From: Microbacterium hydrocarbonoxydans
Lineage (GTDB): Bacteria > Actinomycetota > Actinomycetes > Actinomycetales > Microbacteriaceae
Assembly (NCBI RefSeq): GCF_904831005.1
Contig: NZ_LR882982.1
Location: 1,860,001 to 1,924,000, forward strand
Direction: 5' to 3'
DNA length: 64,000 bases
Under the pieces are notes generated by a model that was not told where the DNA came from, did not search any database, and saw nothing but the letters and a program-made list of their open reading frames with translations. Made by a program: the position numbers and the translations under genes. This document shows positions 41,574-50,274 of the stretch, piece by piece. The first letter of the stretch is position 1; the number at the start of each line of letters is the position of its first letter.

Positions 41574-42821
41574 ATGACCACGACCATCCGACGTCTCCTC
41601 GATCTGACCGTCGAAGAGCACACGCTCACCGTCCCGCTGGTCTGGGCGGATCCGGACGACACCCGCACGATCGACGTGTTCGCCCGTGTCGTCACGCGAG
41701 AAGGGGGCGAACGACTCCCCTACCTCGTCTTCCTGCAAGGGGGACCGGGCCACGAGGCGCCACGCCCCTTCCACTCCTCGTCCTCCCCCGCCTGGCTCGA
41801 TGAGGCCCTCGCGCACTACCGCGTCGTGATGCTCGACCAACGAGGAACAGGACTCTCGACGCCAGTCGGCGACGCAGACCTCGAGCAGGGCTCCGCAGCC
41901 GTGGCCGAACATCTCACCCATCTGCGGGCCGACTCGATCGTCCGTGACTGCGAAGCGGTGCGCGAGCACCTCGGCGCCGAGACCTGGAGCGTGCTCGGCC
42001 AGTCCTTCGGCGGCTTCACCGTGCTCGCCTATCTGTCGACGGATGCCGACTCCCTCGCCGACGTCTTCATCACCGGCGGCCTCAGCACGGTGAGACGGCA
42101 CCCCGATGAGGTCTACGCGCTCTGCTACGACAAGATGCGCACGGCCTCCGAGCGGTACTACCGCCGGTTCCCCGAGCACCGCGACGTCGTGCGCCGCCTT
42201 GTCGATCGCGCGGATGCCGGTGAGATCGTGCTGCCTGACGGCGAGATCGTGTCGAGGTCGCGGCTGCGCTCCGTGGGCTCCGCCCTGGGGACGAACGACG
42301 GATGGCAGACGCTGTGGTCGCTGCTCGAGCGCGATCCCTCCTCTAATGCGTTCCGCCACGATCTGATGCACGCCATGCCCTATGGCGGGCGCAACCCGCT
42401 GTACTTCGCGTTCCATGAGTCGAGCTACGCCAACGGTCACGCGACACGGTGGTCGGCGGAACGCGTCGAGCCCGACGATCTCCGCGACGACGTCACGCTG
42501 TTCACAGGTGAGCACATCCGCCGCGAGTGGACCGAGACCGTTCCCGCGTTCCAGCCGTGGCGTGACGTCGCACTCGCGCTCGCGGATTTCGAATGGCCGC
42601 GCATCTACGACGAGGTCGCGATCTCGGCATCGGGAGCCCGGGGAGCCGCAGCCGTCTACGTCGACGACGTCTACGTGCCCATGGAGTACTCGCTCGAGAC
42701 CGCGCGTCTGCTGCCGGACGTCCGCTTGTGGGTGACGAGTGAGCACGAGCACAACGGGCTGCGCTCGGGTCCTGTGCTGACGCACCTCGTCGACCTCGCC
42801 CAGGGACGCCGGCTCCGCTGA
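41574..42821 (+). CDS. Proline iminopeptidase-like alpha/beta hydrolase
   Basis: The 415-residue enzyme resembles family S33 peptidases: VFLQGGPGHEAPRP (GGPG oxyanion motif), LDQRGTGLSTP, nucleophile Ser in VLGQSFGGFTVLAYL, and a C-terminal His in SEHEHNGLR. Proline iminopeptidases remove N-terminal Pro from small peptides. It starts one base after the GmrSD gene stop, with no ribosome site, so translation may be coupled. Whether that adjacency has meaning for defence is unclear; chance operon membership is equally possible. Confidence 0.88.
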   Translation: MTTTIRRLLDLTVEEHTLTVPLVWADPDDTRTIDVFARVVTREGGERLPYLVFLQGGPGHEAPRPFHSSSSPAWLDEALAHYRVVMLDQRGTGLSTPVGDADLEQGSAAVAEHLTHLRADSIVRDCEAVREHLGAETWSVLGQSFGGFTVLAYLSTDADSLADVFITGGLSTVRRHPDEVYALCYDKMRTASERYYRRFPEHRDVVRRLVDRADAGEIVLPDGEIVSRSRLRSVGSALGTNDGWQTLWSLLERDPSSNAFRHDLMHAMPYGGRNPLYFAFHESSYANGHATRWSAERVEPDDLRDDVTLFTGEHIRREWTETVPAFQPWRDVALALADFEWPRIYDEVAISASGARGAAAVYVDDVYVPMEYSLETARLLPDVRLWVTSEHEHNGLRSGPVLTHLVDLAQGRRLR

Positions 42822-42852
42822 CATCGCGCCCCGACTCGTCTACGCTGACGGC

Positions 42853-43137
42853 ATGGAAGATGTCGCGGGCTGGGGGATCCTGGCGATGGTGCTGCTGGCC
42901 GGCCCCGCCCTGATCGCCTTCGGGATGCAGCACACGTTCTCACGCAAGCCGGTCGCCGAGAAGTACGAGCACATGGCCAACGGGGGTCTGGTCGGAGTCT
43001 TCGACAGCGTCTGGTCCCCCTCGGCTCATGAGGCAGCGGTCGAACGCGACCGTCAGACGAAACGGACCGCTCCCGCGCCCTCCCCCGGCGATCCACCGAG
43101 TCCGATCATCGGCGATCGCATCACTCTCACCCTCTGA
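42853..43137 (+). CDS. Small single-pass membrane protein of unknown function
   Basis: This 94-residue protein has one N-terminal membrane helix (about residues 6-25: GWGILAMVLLAGPALIAFGM), then KYEHMANGGLVGVFDSVWSPSAHEA and a Pro/Ser-rich tail. TACGCT lies exactly six bases before the ATG with no ribosome site, so the message is probably leaderless. No family recognised. Confidence 0.75.
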   Translation: MEDVAGWGILAMVLLAGPALIAFGMQHTFSRKPVAEKYEHMANGGLVGVFDSVWSPSAHEAAVERDRQTKRTAPAPSPGDPPSPIIGDRITLTL

Positions 43138-43154
43138 GCATTCTCTGCAGACGA

Positions 43155-43190
43155 CGAAGGCCCCGTGTTCCGAGGAACACGGGGCCTTCG
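43155..43190 (+). terminator. Bidirectional hairpin terminator
   Basis: A perfect 16-bp stem (43155-43170 with 43175-43190) and four-base loop between the convergent 42853 gene and rpmE2. Confidence 0.85.
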
Positions 43191-43203
43191 ATCGTGGGGA
43201 TCG

Positions 43204-43461
43204 TTACTTGGTCGATCCGCCGAAGCCCTTGAAGCGCTGGTTGAACTTCTCGACACGACCGGCCGAGTCCATGATGCGCTGCTTGCCCGTGTAGAACGGG
43301 TGCGATGCCGAGGAGATCTCGACGTCGATCACCGGGTACTCGACGCCGTCGAGCTCGATGGTCTTGTCGCTCGAGACAGTCGAACGGGTGAGGAACGTCT
43401 CGCCCGAGCCGAGGTCGCGGAACACGACAGCCTTGTACACGGGGTGAATGTCAGTCTTCAT
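43204..43461 (-). CDS. rpmE2: 50S ribosomal protein bL31, type B (zinc-free)
   Basis: This 85-residue ribosomal protein starts [21 protein letters not shown] and ends [10 protein letters not shown]. The Cys residues of zinc-binding bL31 are absent, identifying the type B paralogue, which in many bacteria replaces the zinc form when zinc is scarce. AAGGAATCCC precedes ATG 43461. The 80-base leader contains two hairpins and may be an autoregulatory element. I see no Zur box, so expression may be constitutive. Confidence 0.95.
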   Translation of the reverse strand: MKTDIHPVYKAVVFRDLGSGETFLTRSTVSSDKTIELDGVEYPVIDVEISSASHPFYTGKQRIMDSAGRVEKFNQRFKGFGGSTK

Positions 43462-43541
43462 GGGATTCCTTAGTTGCTGCCCTGGATTGTGCCAGGGACG
43501 AGGGAAGTCTGCGGTGCAGAGAGCACCAAGGATCGATTCTA
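43462..43541 (-). promoter_or_regulatory. Promoter and candidate structured leader of rpmE2
   Basis: A good TAGAAT -10 box lies at 43536-43541 (minus strand). The leader then forms hairpin 1 (GGTGC/GCACC, 43513-43527) and hairpin 2 (CCCTGG/CCAGGG, 43480-43497) before the ribosome site. L31 leader RNAs are known from Actinobacteria, so this is a candidate bL31-binding autoregulatory element. I could not test it against the covariance model. Confidence 0.45.
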
Positions 43542-43552
43542 TCAGATGCGCA

Positions 43553-44338
43553 TCAGGAAGCCGCGCGGGCCGCATAGCGGCCCTCTTCGCTGCTGAGCAC
43601 GATCGGCATGCCGAAGGTCTCGGTGAGAGCCTCGGCCGTGAGAGTCTCGGCGACGGGTCCGGCCGCCACGATGCGCCCCTCTCGCATCAGCAGCACATGC
43701 GTGAACCCGACCGGGATCTCCTCGACGTGGTGCGTGACCATGAGCATCGCCGGTGTCGTCGGCGACGATGCGTAGCCGCTCAGCAGAGCGAGGAGCTCTT
43801 CACGGGAGCCGAGGTCGAGCGACGCGGTCGGCTCATCGAGCAGCAGCAGCTCGGGATCCGTCATGACCGCGCGGGCGATCTGCACCCGCTTCTGCTCGCC
43901 GTCGCTCAGAGTGCCGAAGGTCCGGTCGGCCAGGTGGTCGAGTCGCCAGTCGCCGAGGACGCGCAGCGCACGACGCTCGTCGATGTCCTCGTAGCTCTCG
44001 TTCCATCGCCCGAGCACCGAGTACGCCGCCGTGAGCACGGTGTTGAGAACCGTCTCCTCGCGCGGCACCCGCTTCGCCATCGCGGACGAGGCGAAGCCGA
44101 TGCGCGGTCGCAGTTCGAACACATCCGTGCGCCCGAGGGTCTCCCCCAGCACCGTGACTGTTCCGGAGGTCGGATGCATCAGCGTGTCGGCCAACTGCAG
44201 CAGCGTGGTCTTGCCCGCGCCGTTGGGTCCGAGGATCACCCACCGCTGATCATCGTCGACCTGCCAGGTCACGTGATCGATGATGTTGCGCCCCTCGCGG
44301 CGCACGACGACGTCGGTGAATTCCAGAGCGCTCGACAT
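43553..44338 (-). CDS. Stand-alone ABC transporter ATP-binding protein
   Basis: The 261-residue ATPase has Walker [10 protein letters not shown] (about residues 38-46), signature [14 protein letters not shown], Walker [11 protein letters not shown] and an H-loop in VTHHVEEI. There is no permease gene nearby; such lone ATPases of the YlmA/ModF group occur across Actinobacteria and their partner is unknown. TAGGCT stands six bases before the ATG, suggesting a leaderless message. Confidence 0.9.
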   Translation of the reverse strand: MSSALEFTDVVVRREGRNIIDHVTWQVDDDQRWVILGPNGAGKTTLLQLADTLMHPTSGTVTVLGETLGRTDVFELRPRIGFASSAMAKRVPREETVLNTVLTAAYSVLGRWNESYEDIDERRALRVLGDWRLDHLADRTFGTLSDGEQKRVQIARAVMTDPELLLLDEPTASLDLGSREELLALLSGYASSPTTPAMLMVTHHVEEIPVGFTHVLLMREGRIVAAGPVAETLTAEALTETFGMPIVLSSEEGRYAARAAS

Positions 44339-44355
44339 GCTCTCAGCCTATCGGC

Positions 44356-45540
44356 TCAGGCGGTCAGCTCCGCGTACAGCGCGCGCGTGGTGTCGGCGAT
44401 CGCACCCCAGCTGAAATCGTCGCGCGCCCGCTCACGACCCGCCTCGCCATACTCGCGAGCCCTCTCGGGATCGCCGGTCACCTCGGTCAGCACCCTCGCG
44501 AGATCCGACACGTACCGCTCGGGGTCGACGGGCGTGCCCGTGCCGTCCTGGAGCTGCTCGATCGGCACCAGTCGTCCCGTCACACCGTCATCCACGACCT
44601 CGGGGATGCCCCCGGTCGCGGTCCCGACGACGGCTGCGCCGCACGCCATCGCCTCGAGGTTGACGATGCCCAGCGGCTCGTACACCGAGGGGCAGACGAA
44701 GGTGGTGGCTGCGGTGAGGATCGCCGAGAGCTCGTCGCGCGGCAGCATCCGATCGATCCAGATCACTCCCTCGCGGGTCTGCTGCAGCAGCGAGACGCCC
44801 TCCTGCACCTCCGTCATGATCTCGGGCGTGTCAGGCGCCCCGGCGCACAGGATCAGCTGGACCTCGGGGGGCAGCAGACGCGCGGCCTGGAGCAGATAGG
44901 GCAGGCCCTTCTGACGCGTGATGCGCCCCACGAAGACGACGGACGGGCGAGTCGGATCCATCCCCACCGATTCCAGGAAGGCCGGATTCTGCACCGGTCG
45001 CCAGCGGTCCACGTCGATGCCGTTGTGGATCACGCGCACCTTCGACGGGTCGACGGCGGGATAGCTGCGCAGGATGTCGGCCCGCATGCCTGCACTGACC
45101 GCGATGACCGCGGCCGCGTTCTCATAGGCGAGCTTCTCGATGCCGCTCGACACCGCGTATCCGCCGCCGAGCTGCTCGGCCTTCCACGGACGCAGGGGTT
45201 CCAGGCTGTGCGCCGTGAGCACATGAGGGATGCCGTGCAGCTGCGAGGCGATGTGCCCCGCGAAGTTCGCGTACCAGGTGTGACTGTGCACGACATCGGC
45301 CTCCGCGATCGCCGCGACGATCTCGAGGTCCGTCCCGAGGGTCTGCAGCGCGGCGTTCGCAGACGCGAGTCCGGACGGCGTCCGATAGGCGAAAGTGCCC
45401 TCCTCGTCGCGTGGAGATCCGAACGCCCTCACCCGTACATCGATATTCTGCCGGAGAGCCGTGACGAGCTCCTCGACGTGCACACCGGCACCCCCGTAGA
45501 TCTCCGGCGGGTATTCCTTCGTGATCATCTCGACGCGCAT
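44356..45540 (-). CDS. glgA: Glycogen synthase / maltose-1-phosphate synthase, actinobacterial GlgA type
   Basis: This is a 394-residue GT4-family glucosyltransferase. It shows TKEYPPEIYGGAGVHVEEL at the N-terminus (donor loop), VVHSHTWYANFAGH, VGRITRQKG, and the nucleotide-sugar motif YEPLGIVNLEAMACG. In Mycobacterium the homologue (GlgM) makes maltose 1-phosphate from ADP-glucose and glucose 1-phosphate for alpha-glucan synthesis. It is divergent from glgC with 69 bases between. TACCGT six bases before the ATG suggests a leaderless message. Confidence 0.93.
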   Translation of the reverse strand: MRVEMITKEYPPEIYGGAGVHVEELVTALRQNIDVRVRAFGSPRDEEGTFAYRTPSGLASANAALQTLGTDLEIVAAIAEADVVHSHTWYANFAGHIASQLHGIPHVLTAHSLEPLRPWKAEQLGGGYAVSSGIEKLAYENAAAVIAVSAGMRADILRSYPAVDPSKVRVIHNGIDVDRWRPVQNPAFLESVGMDPTRPSVVFVGRITRQKGLPYLLQAARLLPPEVQLILCAGAPDTPEIMTEVQEGVSLLQQTREGVIWIDRMLPRDELSAILTAATTFVCPSVYEPLGIVNLEAMACGAAVVGTATGGIPEVVDDGVTGRLVPIEQLQDGTGTPVDPERYVSDLARVLTEVTGDPERAREYGEAGRERARDDFSWGAIADTTRALYAELTA

Positions 45541-45609
45541 GTCTAGACGGTAGTGACTCAGTTGTCCAGATGCTAGTTCGCCGAGCCGAATCGCATCTAT
45601 GGTTGGTGC

Positions 45610-46851
45610 ATGTCCGCACCAAAGAAGATCTTCGGCATCATCCTCGCCGGCGGCGAGGGAAAGCGTCTCATGCCCCTCACGGCCGACAGGGCAAAACCTG
45701 CGGTGCCGTTCGGCGGACAGTACCGATTGATCGATTTCGCGATCTCGAACCTCATCAACTCGGGTCTGCGCCAGATCGTCGTGCTCACTCAGTACAAGTC
45801 GCACAGCCTCGACCGCCACATCTCACAGACGTGGCGCATGTCGGCGCTCCTCGACTCGTACGTCACCTCGGTGCCCGCGCAGCAGCGACTCGGCAAGCGC
45901 TGGTTCTCCGGCTCAGCGGATGCGATCCTGCAGAGCCTGAACCTCATCAACGACGAGAAGCCGGACATCGTCGTCGTCATCGGCGCCGATCACGTCTACC
46001 GCATGGACTTCCGGCAGATGCTCGACGCGCACATCGAGTCGGGCGCGAAGGCCACGGTCGCCGGCATCCGTCAGCCGCTGGCCATGGCGTCGCAGTTCGG
46101 CGTGATCGACGCCGACACGGAGTCCGGCCGAATCAAGCAGTTCCTCGAGAAGCCGACCGACATCGCTGGCCTCGAAGACTCGCCTCACGAGGTGCTCGCC
46201 TCGATGGGCAACTACATCTTCGACGCCGACGCGCTGATCGCCGCGGTCGAGGCCGACGGCGAATCCCCGACCTCGGGCCACGACATGGGCGGCGACATCG
46301 TGCCGTACTTCGTCGATCGGGGCGAGGCCGGCTACTACGACATGAAGCGCAACGACGTGCCGGGTTCATCGCCCCGCGACCGCTCGTACTGGCGTGATGT
46401 GGGTACGATCGACTCCTTCTTCGACGCCCACATGGACCTGATCTCCACGTTGCCGATCTTCAACCTCTACAACATGGAGTGGCCCATCCACTCGCAGGCG
46501 GTGAACTCGCCTCCCGCCAAGTTCGTGCGCGACTCCGTCGGACGCATCGGCAACGCGATCGACTCGATCGTCTCGCTGGGGTCGGTGCTCTCGGGGACGC
46601 ACCTCGAACGCAGCGTGGTCGGGCCGTGGACGCTCGCCGGCGGAGGCTCAACGATCACCGACTCCGTCGTCTTCGACGGGGTGCGTGTGGGAGCAGGCTC
46701 GCGAGTGCACCGAGCCATCCTCGACAAGAACGTGGTCCTCGCCGACGGTGCGACCGTCGGCGTCGATCGCGAGCGAGATCTGTCTCGCGGGTTCACCGTG
46801 ACCGAGTCGGGCATCACCGTGGTGGGCAAGGGGATGTTCATCGAGAGGTGA
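45610..46851 (+). CDS. glgC: Glucose-1-phosphate adenylyltransferase
   Basis: This 413-residue enzyme makes ADP-glucose for glycogen or alpha-glucan synthesis. It has [26 protein letters not shown] (nucleotidyl transfer loop), [24 protein letters not shown], and a left-handed beta-helix C-terminus with [21 protein letters not shown] sits exactly six bases before the ATG, pointing to a leaderless message in the short region shared with glgA, so the pair can be co-regulated. Confidence 0.96.
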   Translation: MSAPKKIFGIILAGGEGKRLMPLTADRAKPAVPFGGQYRLIDFAISNLINSGLRQIVVLTQYKSHSLDRHISQTWRMSALLDSYVTSVPAQQRLGKRWFSGSADAILQSLNLINDEKPDIVVVIGADHVYRMDFRQMLDAHIESGAKATVAGIRQPLAMASQFGVIDADTESGRIKQFLEKPTDIAGLEDSPHEVLASMGNYIFDADALIAAVEADGESPTSGHDMGGDIVPYFVDRGEAGYYDMKRNDVPGSSPRDRSYWRDVGTIDSFFDAHMDLISTLPIFNLYNMEWPIHSQAVNSPPAKFVRDSVGRIGNAIDSIVSLGSVLSGTHLERSVVGPWTLAGGGSTITDSVVFDGVRVGAGSRVHRAILDKNVVLADGATVGVDRERDLSRGFTVTESGITVVGKGMFIER

Positions 46852-46913
46852 CGGTGTCACCGTGAGCGACGCCGTGCGCGGCGAGGCGTCGCCGGATCGA
46901 TAGGCTCGAAGGC

Positions 46914-47549
46914 GTGACCGCTGCGCGCTTCCTCGTCGTCCTCGATGCCGATTCCACCCTCATCCGCAATGAGGTGATCGAGCTGATCGCCGACGAGGTC
47001 GGACGCGGTGCAGAGGTGCAGGCGGCGACCGAAGCCGCCATGCGCGGCGAGATCGACTTCGCGACCAGCCTGCGCTCACGCGTCGCTGCCCTCGAAGGCG
47101 TCCCCGTCTCGGGGTTCGCGCGCGTGCTCGCCCGGATCGAGCCGACCCCCGGCGTGCACGCGCTCACGGCCGCGGTGCACGAACGCGGCGGAGTCGTGGG
47201 AGTGGTGTCGGGAGGATTCCATGAGATCCTCGACGACGTCGCACCCGGGCTCGGCGTCGATCGATGGCTCGCGAACCGACTCGAAGTGGTCGACGGTGCG
47301 CTCGCCGGCCAGGTCGACGGCGAGATCGTGGATGCTGCGGTGAAGGCCGCGACGCTGCAGCGGTGGGCCGACGAGCTCGCAGTGCCGCCTCACGCCACGA
47401 TCGCGATCGGCGACGGAGCCAACGACCTGCAGATGATGGCAGCTGCCGGGCTCGGCCTGGCGTTCAATGCGAAGCCCGCCGTGCGCGATGCGGCGAGCCT
47501 GGTGATCGGCCCACAGGACCTCTCGGAAGTCATCGCACTGCTTCCCTAG
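46914..47549 (+). CDS. serB: Phosphoserine phosphatase, HAD family
   Basis: The 211-residue enzyme carries out the last step of serine synthesis. HAD motifs are visible: LDADSTLIRNEVIE (nucleophile Asp in DxDST), a Ser/Gly motif SGGFHEI, Lys in VKAAT, and AIGDGANDLQMM. It lacks an N-terminal ACT domain. The GTG start at 46914 has TAGGCT seven bases upstream and a weak GAAGGC site. No other serine genes are near. Confidence 0.9.
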   Translation: MTAARFLVVLDADSTLIRNEVIELIADEVGRGAEVQAATEAAMRGEIDFATSLRSRVAALEGVPVSGFARVLARIEPTPGVHALTAAVHERGGVVGVVSGGFHEILDDVAPGLGVDRWLANRLEVVDGALAGQVDGEIVDAAVKAATLQRWADELAVPPHATIAIGDGANDLQMMAAAGLGLAFNAKPAVRDAASLVIGPQDLSEVIALLP

Positions 47550-47581
47550 CGGATGTCCGTGGCCCCGTCTAACGTCAGGGC

Positions 47582-48280
47582 ATGGACATCATCCTCATTC
47601 CCGGACTCTGGCTCGACGCGTCCAGCTGGAGCGAGGTGACCACCGATCTCGAACGCGCGGGTCACACCGTGCATCCGCTCACCATGCCAGGAGTCGGCCG
47701 TCCTGCTGCCGACACCTCCGACATCGGCATCGCCGAGTGGGTCGATGCCGCCGCCGCCGCAGTGGACGCCATCTCGGGACCCGCGATCGTCGTCGGTCAC
47801 AGCGGTGGCGGCAATGTCGCCTGGGGAGTCGCCGACGCGCGCCCCGAGCGCGTCGCTCGAGTCATCCTCGTCGACACCGTGCCGCCGCCCTCCGGATTCG
47901 GCATCAGCGAGTTCGAGACCGTCGACGGCGTCGTCCCGTTCCCGGGCTGGGACTTCTTCCCGGCAGAAGACGTCGATGACCTCGATGACGCGACCCGAGC
48001 ACGTACCGCGCCGCTCACGCAGAGTGTGCCGGCGCGGGTGCCCACCGATCCGATCGCGCTCGGCAACGAGGCTCGCCGTCGCGTTCCCGTGACGATGCTC
48101 ATGGGAGGGATGGATCAGGCGACCCTCGAATCCGAGCTCGACCAGTGGGGCCCCTTCGCGGATGAGTTCCGATCGATCGACGATGTCGAGGTCGTGCGCA
48201 TCGGCTCAGGCCACTGGCCGCAGTTCTCGGTTCCGAGCAGGCTGGCAGAGCTCATCGACGCGGCGGTCACCCGCAGGTGA
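47582..48280 (+). CDS. Alpha/beta hydrolase
   Basis: This is a 232-residue esterase-like protein with LIPGLWLDASSW (oxyanion region), nucleophile in VVGHSGGGNVAWG, and a terminal His in SGHWPQFS. The substrate is unknown. The message is probably leaderless, with TAACGT exactly six bases before the ATG. Tail-to-tail with fabG. Confidence 0.87.
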   Translation: MDIILIPGLWLDASSWSEVTTDLERAGHTVHPLTMPGVGRPAADTSDIGIAEWVDAAAAAVDAISGPAIVVGHSGGGNVAWGVADARPERVARVILVDTVPPPSGFGISEFETVDGVVPFPGWDFFPAEDVDDLDDATRARTAPLTQSVPARVPTDPIALGNEARRRVPVTMLMGGMDQATLESELDQWGPFADEFRSIDDVEVVRIGSGHWPQFSVPSRLAELIDAAVTRR

Positions 48281-48295
48281 CGCGACGCAGTCGAC

Positions 48296-49006
48296 TCAGT
48301 GCCCCATCCCGAGTCCACCGTCGACGGGGATGACCGCACCGGAGATGTATCCGGCGTCGTCGCCCGCGAGCCAGGTGACGACACCCGCGACCTCGTCAGG
48401 TGTCGCGAAGCGCCCGGCGGGGATGTTCGCCTTGTACTGCTTCTGAGTCTCTTCCGGCAGCTCAGCCGTCATGTCGGTCTCGATGAACCCGGGCGCCACC
48501 ACGTTCGCCGTGATGCCTCGCCCGCCGAGCTCGCGCGTCAGCGATCTGGCGAACCCCACGAGGGCGCTCTTCGACGCGGAGTAGTTGACCTGGCCGGCGG
48601 AGCCGTAGAGGCCCACGACGCTGGAGATCAGGATCACTCGACCGAAGCGAGCCCTCAGCATGCCCTTTGAGGCGCGCTTCACCACGCGGAAGGTGCCACC
48701 GAGGTTCGTGGCGACGACGCTGTCGAAGTCGTCCTCGCTCATACGCATGAGCAGGGTGTCCTTGGTGATGCCGGCGTTGGCGACGACGATCTCGACCGGT
48801 CCCAGCTGCTGCTCCACTTCGGTGAAGGCGGCATCGAGCGCTGCCGCATCCGTGACATCGGCTCGCACGGTCAAGGCGCCTTCGGGACCTTCGCCGGTGC
48901 GCGCCGTCACAGCCACGCGATAGCCGTCGCGCACGAAACGCTCCGCGATTGCCCGGCCGATGCCGCGATTTCCCCCGGTGACGAGCACGACGCGCTGAGA
49001 ACTCAT
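48296..49006 (-). CDS. fabG: 3-oxoacyl-ACP reductase (SDR)
   Basis: This is a 236-residue short-chain reductase for the second step of fatty acid elongation. It has VTGGNRGIGRAIA, NAGITKDTLLMRM (a FabG-typical phrase), catalytic Ser in ISSVVGLYGSAGQVNYSASKSA with the YxxxK pair, and SGAVIPVDGGLGMGH at the C-terminus. AGGAG eight bases before 49006 supports that start, with ATG 49012 as an alternative. It lies away from the fabD-fabF operon. Adjacent genes on the other strand are of a DUF3099/SURF1 cluster. Confidence 0.92.
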   Translation of the reverse strand: MSSQRVVLVTGGNRGIGRAIAERFVRDGYRVAVTARTGEGPEGALTVRADVTDAAALDAAFTEVEQQLGPVEIVVANAGITKDTLLMRMSEDDFDSVVATNLGGTFRVVKRASKGMLRARFGRVILISSVVGLYGSAGQVNYSASKSALVGFARSLTRELGGRGITANVVAPGFIETDMTAELPEETQKQYKANIPAGRFATPDEVAGVVTWLAGDDAGYISGAVIPVDGGLGMGH

Positions 49007-49145
49007 TTCCATCACTCCTGATCTGGCCGGCGGGATCGGCGGCCTGGTCGTGAACGATCCTACCGACCATGTCGCTCTCCGCCCCGCCTGCCGTTTGACA
49101 GATGCCACCCGCCCTGGAACCCTGAGGGCGACGAAAGGCATCACC

Positions 49146-49673
49146 GTGAGCGACAGCAACACCCCCATCCCGTCGAGCGGGACCCCGCCTCACGCTCCCC
49201 CGATCCCGCCGCCTGCGCCACCCGCCTCGGCGGCGCATCCGGTCTATCCGACCACGCCTCTTCCTCCGATGTCCGCCACTCAGCCCACACTCCCCTATCC
49301 CCCTTCGCAGACGTACTCGCCCGCGGCTCCTGCTCCGCAGCAACCGGCGTACCCCGTCTACGGCGGTCAGTACATGCCCGCGCCTCGACCCACGAGCGGA
49401 CTCGCCGTCACGTCGCTCATCTGCGGGATCGCGGGCGTGCTGCTGTTCTGGCTGTTCGTACCCCTGCTCGGGTCGATCGCGGCAGTCATCACCGGGCACC
49501 TGGCCATCCGTCAGATCAGGGCGAACCCCGCTCTGAGCGGTCGGGGCATGGCCATCGCCGGCGTCATCATGGGGTACGTCATGGTGGCGTTCCTGGTGCT
49601 CAGCATCGTCATCACACTGTTCAGCGTCGTGTTCCTGGGCGCCTTCACTCTCCCGTTCATCTTCGCCTCCTGA
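49146..49673 (+). CDS. DUF4190 membrane protein with proline-rich N-terminus
   Basis: The 175-residue protein has a Pro/Thr/Tyr-rich cytoplasmic region of about 80 residues (PPHAPPIPPPAPPAS, QPAYPVYGGQYMP), then two membrane helices flanking IRQIRANPALSGRGMAIAG, the DUF4190 signature. The function is unknown. The GTG start at 49146 has GAAAGG nine bases upstream. Confidence 0.87.
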   Translation: MSDSNTPIPSSGTPPHAPPIPPPAPPASAAHPVYPTTPLPPMSATQPTLPYPPSQTYSPAAPAPQQPAYPVYGGQYMPAPRPTSGLAVTSLICGIAGVLLFWLFVPLLGSIAAVITGHLAIRQIRANPALSGRGMAIAGVIMGYVMVAFLVLSIVITLFSVVFLGAFTLPFIFAS

Positions 49674-49726
49674 GACGCCGCGAACGGCGCGCCGTTCGCG
49701 CCAGGTCGGCGTAGGCTTGACTCATC

Positions 49727-50083
49727 GTGAAGAGCAAGCACCTGGTCCCTGCTGTCACCTCCCTGCCGCAATCGCCGCAGGCTGAGGCAGACCACCGTGT
49801 GCGCCGCTATGCGTTGACGATGACCATCAGAATCGTCTGTTTCGCCCTCATGATGTTCGTGCAGCCGTACGGCTGGTACACCTGGGTGTTCGCAGCCGCC
49901 GCGGCTGTGCTGCCCTACATCGCCGTCGTGTTCGCCAACGCGGGAAGCGACAGCACGGAGACGACCGCAGAATCCCCGCTCCAAGAGATCGAAGCGCCCG
50001 CGCCCGTGGCCGAGAAGCCGTCGCCATCGACGTCGGATCCGCAGGTCATCACGATCCGGGAAAGCGGGCGGGACGACGCGTGA
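49727..50083 (+). CDS. DUF3099 membrane protein
   Basis: This 118-residue protein starts at GTG 49727. It has a DUF3099-type region: VRRYALTMTIRIVCFALMMFV, a short loop with QPYGWYTWVF, and a second helix. A Pro/Ser/Glu-rich tail follows. The function is unknown. The stop overlaps the following small gene's GTG by four bases. With the next two genes it forms the DUF3099-small protein-SURF1 set seen in Actinobacteria. Confidence 0.85.
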   Translation: MKSKHLVPAVTSLPQSPQAEADHRVRRYALTMTIRIVCFALMMFVQPYGWYTWVFAAAAAVLPYIAVVFANAGSDSTETTAESPLQEIEAPAPVAEKPSPSTSDPQVITIRESGRDDA

Positions 50084-50274
50084 ACGACCTGGAGTGCTCG
50101 CGCGCCGGATGCCGGAACGCGGCGACGGCTCAGGTCGTGTGGCGGAATCCGCGTATCCACGCCGCCGACCGTGAGAAGGTGTGGCTCGCGTGCGCGGAGC
50201 ACGTCGACTTCCTCCATGACTACCTGGCGGCCCGCGACTTCCCCGTGACAGTGAGAGACGGTGTCCCTTCGTGA
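50080..50274 (+). CDS. Small Cys/His putative metal-binding protein
   Basis: The 64-residue protein has CSRAGCRNAATAQVVWRNPRIHA, then KVWLACAEHVDFLHDYLAARDF. Two Cys pair with a later Cys and His in a pattern that could hold zinc. Homologues are sometimes labelled acetone carboxylase, which the size rules out. Both ends overlap the neighbours by four bases, so it is translated with DUF3099 and SURF1. Function unknown. Confidence 0.82.
   Translation: MNDLECSRAGCRNAATAQVVWRNPRIHAADREKVWLACAEHVDFLHDYLAARDFPVTVRDGVPS

Noticed and set aside
39455..41695. A 746-codon antisense frame opposite the GmrSD gene
   Set aside because: Low-complexity Arg/Asp/Val composition typical of the complement of G/C-third-position codons; no start signal or domain. 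Similar long antisense frames opposite GH65, aceE and fabF were rejected on the same grounds.
50080..50274. Acetone carboxylase annotation for the 64-residue Cys/His protein
   Set aside because: Far too small and without any carboxylase motif; likely a propagated database label.
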